A program made the translations under genes and the position numbers. This document shows positions 59,376-64,000 of a DNA stretch of 64,000 nucleotides, one piece after another. Positions within the stretch are counted from its first letter, which is position 1, and the number at the start of each line of letters is the position of its first letter. Under the pieces are notes generated by a model that made no database searches, was not told where the DNA came from, and saw nothing but the letters and a program-made list of their open reading frames with translations. The stretch comes from Chlamydiota bacterium (GTDB lineage Bacteria > Chlamydiota > Chlamydiia > Chlamydiales > Rhabdochlamydiaceae): assembly GCA_021772335.1 (NCBI GenBank), contig JAJFMD010000006.1, forward strand, positions 88,857 through 152,856, read 5' to 3'.

Positions 59376-60875
59376 TTATTTTGGTTGTTGAATACTTCCT
59401 TCAAGCTCAACAGAAGCAAAACGCATAATTGTATCATAGCGTCGCTGAGAGCTTTTGTCGCTTTCGGGTTCATTACGTAGAGCCGAGAGTAGTTTTTCTT
59501 CGAGTTTCTTAGCAGGCTCTTCAGCGTTAAGGTCCACAGATTGCGTTGTAGTTGCTTTAGGTTCTTCAGTGGGAAGATCAGCAGGTTGTGTTGTAGCTGC
59601 TTCAGTGGGAAGATCTGTTGGTTGGGTAGAGACTACTTTAGGTTCTTCAGCATGAAGGGCTGCAGGTTGCGTTGTAGCTGCTTCAGTGGGAAGGTCTGTT
59701 GGTTGCGCAGTAGTGGGCTTGTAGAGATCTTGTTTAAGCTGCTCAAGACGCTCGACAAGTGATGCAACACTCATTTGATAGCGACTTTTGATTAGGTGCA
59801 GCAGGATCATTTCTAGAGTAAAGCGCTTAAAAGGAGTTTTGCTTAGTTGTTGTGTCCACTGCATCAGATAATCGATGTTATGGAGAATTTGGTCTTTAGA
59901 ATAATTTTTTACAGAATTTTGATAGGCGTGCATTTGTTCGCGACTAAGCTGCTCATGGTGTTTTTCAGGAAGGGAGAGTTTGAAGATTAACAGATGACGA
60001 AAGTGTTCGATTAGAGAATCAATAAAGTGATGAAGGTCTTTTCCTGAAGAAAAAAGCTGCTCTGTTAACTCAAAAGGAAAAATTGTGTTTTGTTCTGCAA
60101 TGGCTTGGTCTAGCTGAAAAAAAGTTGATAATGGAGTAATGCCAAGAATATCTTGAATCAGTGATTGGGTGATTTTTTGATCACGATAGCTACTTAGGCG
60201 ATCGAGTAGAGATTCAGCATCGCGTAATCCTCCTTCAGCAAGGGAGGCGATGAAATTTAAGGCATCTTCTTCGACATCAAGATTAAGGTCAGAGCTGATT
60301 TTCTTAAGTTTAGTCGTAATAGAGCTTAAAGTAATTCGTTGCAGGTCAAAACGCTGGCAGCGACTAATAATTGTTGCAGGGACCTTATGAGGTTCTGTTG
60401 TTGCAAAAAAGAATTTTACGTTGGCAGGAGGTTCTTCTAGTGTTTTTAAAAGCGCATTAAAGGCCTCTTTTGTCAACATGTGGACTTCGTCGATGATATA
60501 GACTTTGTAGCGCTCTGAACCAGAATAACAGACAGTCTCGTTAATTTGGCGTATATCATCAATGCCGCGATTTGAAGCGCCGTCAACTTCTAGGATATCG
60601 AGTGAATGACCTGCGCTGATTTCAAGGCAGGATGGACATTGATTGCAGGGCTCGCAATGATCAGTAGGTTCTTTGCAATTAAGCGCCTTTGCAAGCAAGC
60701 GCGCTAGAGTTGTTTTTCCGGTCCCACGCATTCCGCAAAAAAGGTAGGCATGACCTAAACAATTTCCTTTTAAGGCATTCATCAACGTCGTAACAATCGC
60801 TTCTTGACCGACAACATCGGTGAAACGCTCTGGGCGGTATTTTCGTGCGATGGCTTGATAATTTTGCTTTAACAT
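59376..60875 (-). CDS. dnaX: DNA polymerase III subunits gamma and tau
   Basis: DnaX is the clamp-loader ATPase. The product has 499 residues from ATG 60875 (MLKQNYQAIARKYRPERF, the family start); a TTG at 60908 is less likely. It has Walker A LFCGMRGTGKTTLARLLAKA, a zinc-binding cluster (CEPCNQCPSC), Walker B VYIIDEVHMLTKEAF, and sensor FFFATTEPHKVPATIISRC. The C-terminal region, where tau contacts other subunits, contains five imperfect Pro/Thr-rich repeats of the QPTDLPTE type. No obvious slippery frameshift site was seen, so a separate gamma form is not predicted. Confidence 0.96.
   Translation of the reverse strand: MLKQNYQAIARKYRPERFTDVVGQEAIVTTLMNALKGNCLGHAYLFCGMRGTGKTTLARLLAKALNCKEPTDHCEPCNQCPSCLEISAGHSLDILEVDGASNRGIDDIRQINETVCYSGSERYKVYIIDEVHMLTKEAFNALLKTLEEPPANVKFFFATTEPHKVPATIISRCQRFDLQRITLSSITTKLKKISSDLNLDVEEDALNFIASLAEGGLRDAESLLDRLSSYRDQKITQSLIQDILGITPLSTFFQLDQAIAEQNTIFPFELTEQLFSSGKDLHHFIDSLIEHFRHLLIFKLSLPEKHHEQLSREQMHAYQNSVKNYSKDQILHNIDYLMQWTQQLSKTPFKRFTLEMILLHLIKSRYQMSVASLVERLEQLKQDLYKPTTAQPTDLPTEAATTQPAALHAEEPKVVSTQPTDLPTEAATTQPADLPTEEPKATTTQSVDLNAEEPAKKLEEKLLSALRNEPESDKSSQRRYDTIMRFASVELEGSIQQPK
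59523..59716 (-). repeat. In-frame minisatellite in the dnaX tail
   Basis: On the minus strand the region encodes five units built on QPTDLPTE: QPTDLPTEAATT, QPAALHAEEPKVVST, QPTDLPTEAATT, QPADLPTEEPKATTT and QSVDLNAEEP. An 81-bp higher-order unit (two small units) occurs twice. The nucleotide copies, such as TTCAGTGGGAAGATCTGTTG, are nearly identical, which points to recent tandem expansion. Confidence 0.85.
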
Positions 60876-61033
60876 AGTCAAAAACTTTAATTCACTGATG
60901 GAGTACAAAATATCGTGAATTGTAGTTCAGAGCAACCAAGAAATCGATCTTATGCAACTTATTTGGTTAAATTAAATTTGAATTTGCCATGGTGAGGATA
61001 CTTGGTTGACAGCGACACTATAGGAAGCGTACC

Positions 61034-63223
61034 ATGGTTGTTGAAAGGGAAGACGGAGTTTTTCTCATGCGGGGTTCCGCTTTTAACGATACTGATTTGT
61101 TAGATCAAAGCCATCGACAATGGAAGCGCATCCTATTTGGCAAATGGGGTGAAAGGCTCCTTCTCGGATTAACGTTTGTCATTTCAATTGCAGCTTTTTT
61201 GCACTGGAGCGAAGAGCATGTTGATGTACTTCAACTGCATAGCAAAGCTAAGCGCTATGTTATTGCTCAGGTCGATTTTGATTTTCTAGATTTAGAGGCG
61301 ATGAATATCCTCAAGCAAGAGGAAGTGCGGGATATTGGAAAAATTTATCGCTTTGATCTCGATCAAGTGAATCGCGTAGGAATGGAGTTTGAACATTTTT
61401 TACGTGAAAATGCACTTTGGAGAGAGCAGTCTCAATTTCTTACCTTTGAAGAGTTAAAACGCGCGCAAAATATTTTAGATCATGTCTTGAGTAAAATACG
61501 ATTGAGCGATGCGCGTACTGTGCAAAAAGTATGTAGTCTTGGTCTAACTCAAAAATATTATGCTATTTTCTCACCAAGAGATATTCATCTTCCGTTGGCA
61601 GTTCCTTGTGAAGTGTGGCATACAGTTAGAGGATTACTGGAGCAAAAAGGGGATTTTCATTCTGATGATAGTGGCTTTATCATCGATTATTTTCGCGCTC
61701 ATCGCTGGGATTTGCAGCCTGATTTATCTCGTCAAAGTGAGTTAAGGCAAATCGTTGAGGAAAACATTCCTCATGTCTATACCCATATTCCCGCAGGCTC
61801 ACGCATTATTGATGCGCAAGATAAGGTGACATCGCGTCATTTAGCAATGATGGCTGGAATGAAACGTGCATTGAGTAAGGCTCGTAATTTCTGGGATCCT
61901 TGGGTAGTTATAGGCAATTTGCTTCTTTCATCGCTTTTTGCTCTGCTTGGAATTGTTTATTTTTCGGTCAAACATCGCGATGTTCTTGAGTCATGTCGAA
62001 AGCTCGTTTTATTAATTACGGTCTTACTTCTAACACTTATCTTAGGAAAGATCACCACTGAAGTCATTATTGTTCATTTATCTCAATTTGTTGAGATCGT
62101 GCACTATCCTTTATTTGTACCCTTTGCGAGTTTGCTTGTATCGTTGTTCTTTGGCGCTCGGATGGCGATATTTACCACGGGTTTTCTCATTTTACTTTTC
62201 TCTCTTTCTTTCGATTTTAATGCTAAACATTTTTTAGTGATTAATTTATTTGCTTCACTGATAGCGATTATTTGCTCACGCAGCATTAATCGGCGCAATG
62301 AGGTGTTCTCTGTTTGTGGAAAGGTATGGCTAGGTTCATTACCTGTCATGATAGCTTTTAACTTAATTGAGAACACTTTTTGGCAGCAAACAATGGTGAT
62401 TGACGTGGCGACGACATTTATTTTCATGCTCTTGATTGCTATTTTTGTCGTAGGGTTATTGCCAATTTTAGAGGCTAGTTTTGGATTGATGACCGATATG
62501 AGTATTAGTGAATTTATCGATCCAAATCACGAGATTCTACGCCGTTTAAGTTTAGAGCTTCCCGGGACATACCAACATTCACTTGTCGTTGGCAATCTAT
62601 CTGAAATTGCTGCACAAAAAATTGGAGCAAATGGTTTCTTTTGCAGAGTTGCTTCGCTCTATCATGATATTGGTAAATTATCAAATCCTCATTATTTTGG
62701 TGAAAATCAACTTGGGGGATTTAATATCCATCAACTACTGACTCCTGAAGAATCTGCTCAAGTGATTATCAATCACGTTAAGGAAGGGGAAAAGCTCGCG
62801 CGTAAGCACCACCTTCCTGAGAGTTTTATCGACATTATTCGTCAGCATCATGGGACGACATTGGTTTGGTATTTCTATTCAATGTATAACAAACAGCTTA
62901 ATGTGGACTCAGAAATTGATCAGACGCTTTTCCGTTATCCTGGCCCAATTCCACAATCCAAAGAATCTGCAATCATTATGATTGCTGACTCAGTGGAAGC
63001 AGCCTCTAGATCATTAGAAGATGTTTCTGAAGAAACTCTTTCTGAAATGGTTAAAAAGATCATTGCTGATAAAGCGAGTGATCGGCAATTCGATGAGTGT
63101 CCTCTGACATTTGCTGAGCTTACTAAAATCAAAAGATCAATGATAAAAACTTTGCGTATAGCCCATCATCTTCGAGTCAAATATCCTGTTGAGCAAAAAG
63201 AAGTTGCTACGCAACAAGTTTAG
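61034..63223 (+). CDS. 7TM-HD phosphohydrolase, PgpH-type c-di-AMP phosphodiesterase
   Basis: The product has 729 residues. It has one N-terminal membrane segment (LLLGLTFVISIAAFLHW), an extracytoplasmic 7TMR-HDED domain of about 250 residues, seven transmembrane helices (about residues 295-490), and a cytoplasmic HD domain. The HD part shows LPGTYQHSLVVGNLSEIAAQ, SLYHDIGKLSNPHYFGENQ, IINHVKEGEKLARKHHLPE and IIRQHHGTTLVWYFY. PgpH enzymes of this plan hydrolyse cyclic di-AMP, a messenger known in Chlamydia. AGGA lies 8 bases before the ATG. It is divergent from dnaX and converges on the next gene, one base apart. Confidence 0.9.
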   Translation: MVVEREDGVFLMRGSAFNDTDLLDQSHRQWKRILFGKWGERLLLGLTFVISIAAFLHWSEEHVDVLQLHSKAKRYVIAQVDFDFLDLEAMNILKQEEVRDIGKIYRFDLDQVNRVGMEFEHFLRENALWREQSQFLTFEELKRAQNILDHVLSKIRLSDARTVQKVCSLGLTQKYYAIFSPRDIHLPLAVPCEVWHTVRGLLEQKGDFHSDDSGFIIDYFRAHRWDLQPDLSRQSELRQIVEENIPHVYTHIPAGSRIIDAQDKVTSRHLAMMAGMKRALSKARNFWDPWVVIGNLLLSSLFALLGIVYFSVKHRDVLESCRKLVLLITVLLLTLILGKITTEVIIVHLSQFVEIVHYPLFVPFASLLVSLFFGARMAIFTTGFLILLFSLSFDFNAKHFLVINLFASLIAIICSRSINRRNEVFSVCGKVWLGSLPVMIAFNLIENTFWQQTMVIDVATTFIFMLLIAIFVVGLLPILEASFGLMTDMSISEFIDPNHEILRRLSLELPGTYQHSLVVGNLSEIAAQKIGANGFFCRVASLYHDIGKLSNPHYFGENQLGGFNIHQLLTPEESAQVIINHVKEGEKLARKHHLPESFIDIIRQHHGTTLVWYFYSMYNKQLNVDSEIDQTLFRYPGPIPQSKESAIIMIADSVEAASRSLEDVSEETLSEMVKKIIADKASDRQFDECPLTFAELTKIKRSMIKTLRIAHHLRVKYPVEQKEVATQQV

Positions 63224-63224
63224 A

Positions 63225-63992
63225 TTAGGATTTTGAGCGATTGTGTCTTTTGTCGATTGCTTTTTTTAGATAGGGGTAGATCAGACGATTAGGAATGAAT
63301 AGTTTTTGAAGATAAATAAGATAGCGAAATCTCCAGTCAAAAAGATAAGACCGTTTTTTCTTATCTATTTGTTTAATAATGAAATCGGCCGCTTGATCAG
63401 CACTCATTGAAAATGCCTTTTCTTGAGGATATCCACCTGACGCAGTATGACGGAAATGCGTATCAACCATACCTGGACAGGCTGTTAAAACCCGAATCCC
63501 ATACTGCATAAGCTCATAATCTAATGTTTTAGAAAATTGCTTAATAAATTGTTTTGTCGATGCATAAATATTGAAACTCGGATATTCAAAATATGCCGCT
63601 GCAGATGAGACATTGACAATGATCCCACGGCTATTATTAGCAATCCATTGTTTTGCTGTTTCAATGGACAACTCAACAGTTGCCGAAATATTAAGATCGA
63701 TCATCTTTAATTGCTCATCGACCGGTAGAGCAACGCATTCGCCATATAGTCCAAATCCAGCAGATTGAATGATGAGCTCAGGGTTAAGTTTTTGGATCTC
63801 TGCTATAATTTTTCTTCTGTCTGTGCTGAGATCTGCGCAGATTATTGTGCAGGGCCTGTTAATCTCAGTGGCGAGATCTCTTAATCGCTGCTCGTTTTGC
63901 CCTGTAAGGATGAGGTGAAAATCGGGAGCGAGTTTTTTAGCAAGGGCATAGCCAATACCTGAGCTTGCTCCTGTAATCAATGCGCTTTTCAT
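63225..63992 (-). CDS. Short-chain dehydrogenase/reductase, classical type
   Basis: The product has 255 residues. The Rossmann nucleotide motif is LITGASSGIGYALAKKL (TGxxxGxG). The catalytic serine is in IIVNVSSAAAYFEY and the YxxxK pair is in FNIYASTKQFIKQF. PGMVDTHF follows, at the usual substrate-loop place. Position after the glycine motif reads LTGQNEQRL, which leaves NADPH preference likely but unproven. The basic C-terminus (YLFDWRFRYLIYLQKLFIPN) may associate with membrane, as in several SDRs acting on lipids. The substrate is unknown. The start ATG is 8 bases from the window edge, so any operon partner lies outside. Confidence 0.88.
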   Translation of the reverse strand: MKSALITGASSGIGYALAKKLAPDFHLILTGQNEQRLRDLATEINRPCTIICADLSTDRRKIIAEIQKLNPELIIQSAGFGLYGECVALPVDEQLKMIDLNISATVELSIETAKQWIANNSRGIIVNVSSAAAYFEYPSFNIYASTKQFIKQFSKTLDYELMQYGIRVLTACPGMVDTHFRHTASGGYPQEKAFSMSADQAADFIIKQIDKKKRSYLFDWRFRYLIYLQKLFIPNRLIYPYLKKAIDKRHNRSKS

Positions 63993-64000
63993 GATTGCAG

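Noticed and set aside
59455..59762. Plus-strand serine- and glycine-rich open frames opposite dnaX
   Set aside because: They are antisense readings of the dnaX minisatellite with no ribosome binding sites.
1..64000. CRISPR arrays, insertion sequences, prophage or integrase genes
   Set aside because: No regularly spaced repeats, transposase motifs or phage genes were seen; the repeats found are short tandem or inverted elements.

Overview
The window is a stretch of chromosome from a member of the Chlamydiota, most likely one of the amoeba- or arthropod-associated 'environmental' chlamydiae (Simkania/Parachlamydia/Waddlia/Rhabdochlamydia grade) rather than a Chlamydiaceae pathogen. The phylum call rests on gene orders and fusions that I recognise from Chlamydia: a metal ABC transporter whose permease is fused to a DtxR-like repressor (YtgC-YtgR), followed by ytgD-dxr-rseP; hrcA-grpE-dnaK behind a CIRCE operator; zntA-VIT-like-serS; an E1 alpha/beta fusion dehydrogenase; yycJ-ftsK; and the comEC/hprK/ptsH/ptsI/ybaB/dnaX cluster. 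Eukaryote-like F-box proteins, a type II NADH dehydrogenase, a large NAD-dependent glutamate dehydrogenase and many accessory exported enzymes point away from Chlamydiaceae. Genus is not decidable from the sequence alone.

Layout. 1-6.1 kb (+): metal importer with its built-in repressor, isoprenoid enzyme Dxr and the membrane protease RseP. 6.2-9.5 kb (-): three tandem F-box genes that arose by duplication, each with its own stem-loop and leader. 9.6-13.3 kb (-): the HrcA-regulated chaperone operon. 13.3-19.2 kb (-): glutamate dehydrogenase and a large inverse-autotransporter-like surface protein. 19.4-28.6 kb (-): a long co-directional run serS, VIT-like transporter, P-type metal ATPase, membrane fusion protein, outer membrane factor, DevC-like permease, DevA-like ATPase, SpoU methylase. 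28.7-33.5 kb: an unknown membrane-anchored protein, a UPF0158/AT-hook protein and the E1 fusion. 34.2-53.0 kb: an AT-rich accessory region with five signal-peptide-bearing glycosyltransferase-methyltransferase fusions, two further exported glycosyltransferase-like proteins, four exported sulfotransferase-like genes (one a pseudogene), an FkbM methyltransferase and a response-regulator/metallo-beta-lactamase fusion, wrapped around the core genes yycJ, ftsK and uppP and next to tRNA-His. 53.1-64 kb: comEC, NDH-2, HprK-HPr-EI, YbaB, DnaX, a PgpH-like c-di-AMP phosphodiesterase and a short-chain dehydrogenase.

The most notable signal is the accessory block: at least ten paralogous sugar-, methyl- or sulfate-transferring enzymes, nearly all with N-terminal export signals. 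Their nucleotide-sugar, S-adenosylmethionine and PAPS donors are not expected in a bacterial periplasm, so these proteins are candidates for a secreted glycan-modification toolkit acting in the host or inclusion. That is inference. Together with the F-box trio and the surface autotransporter, it makes this window rich in likely host-interaction genes. Starts were re-chosen from ribosome binding sites, gene overlaps and family alignment; several entries use GTG or TTG. No insertion sequence, CRISPR array or prophage was seen.
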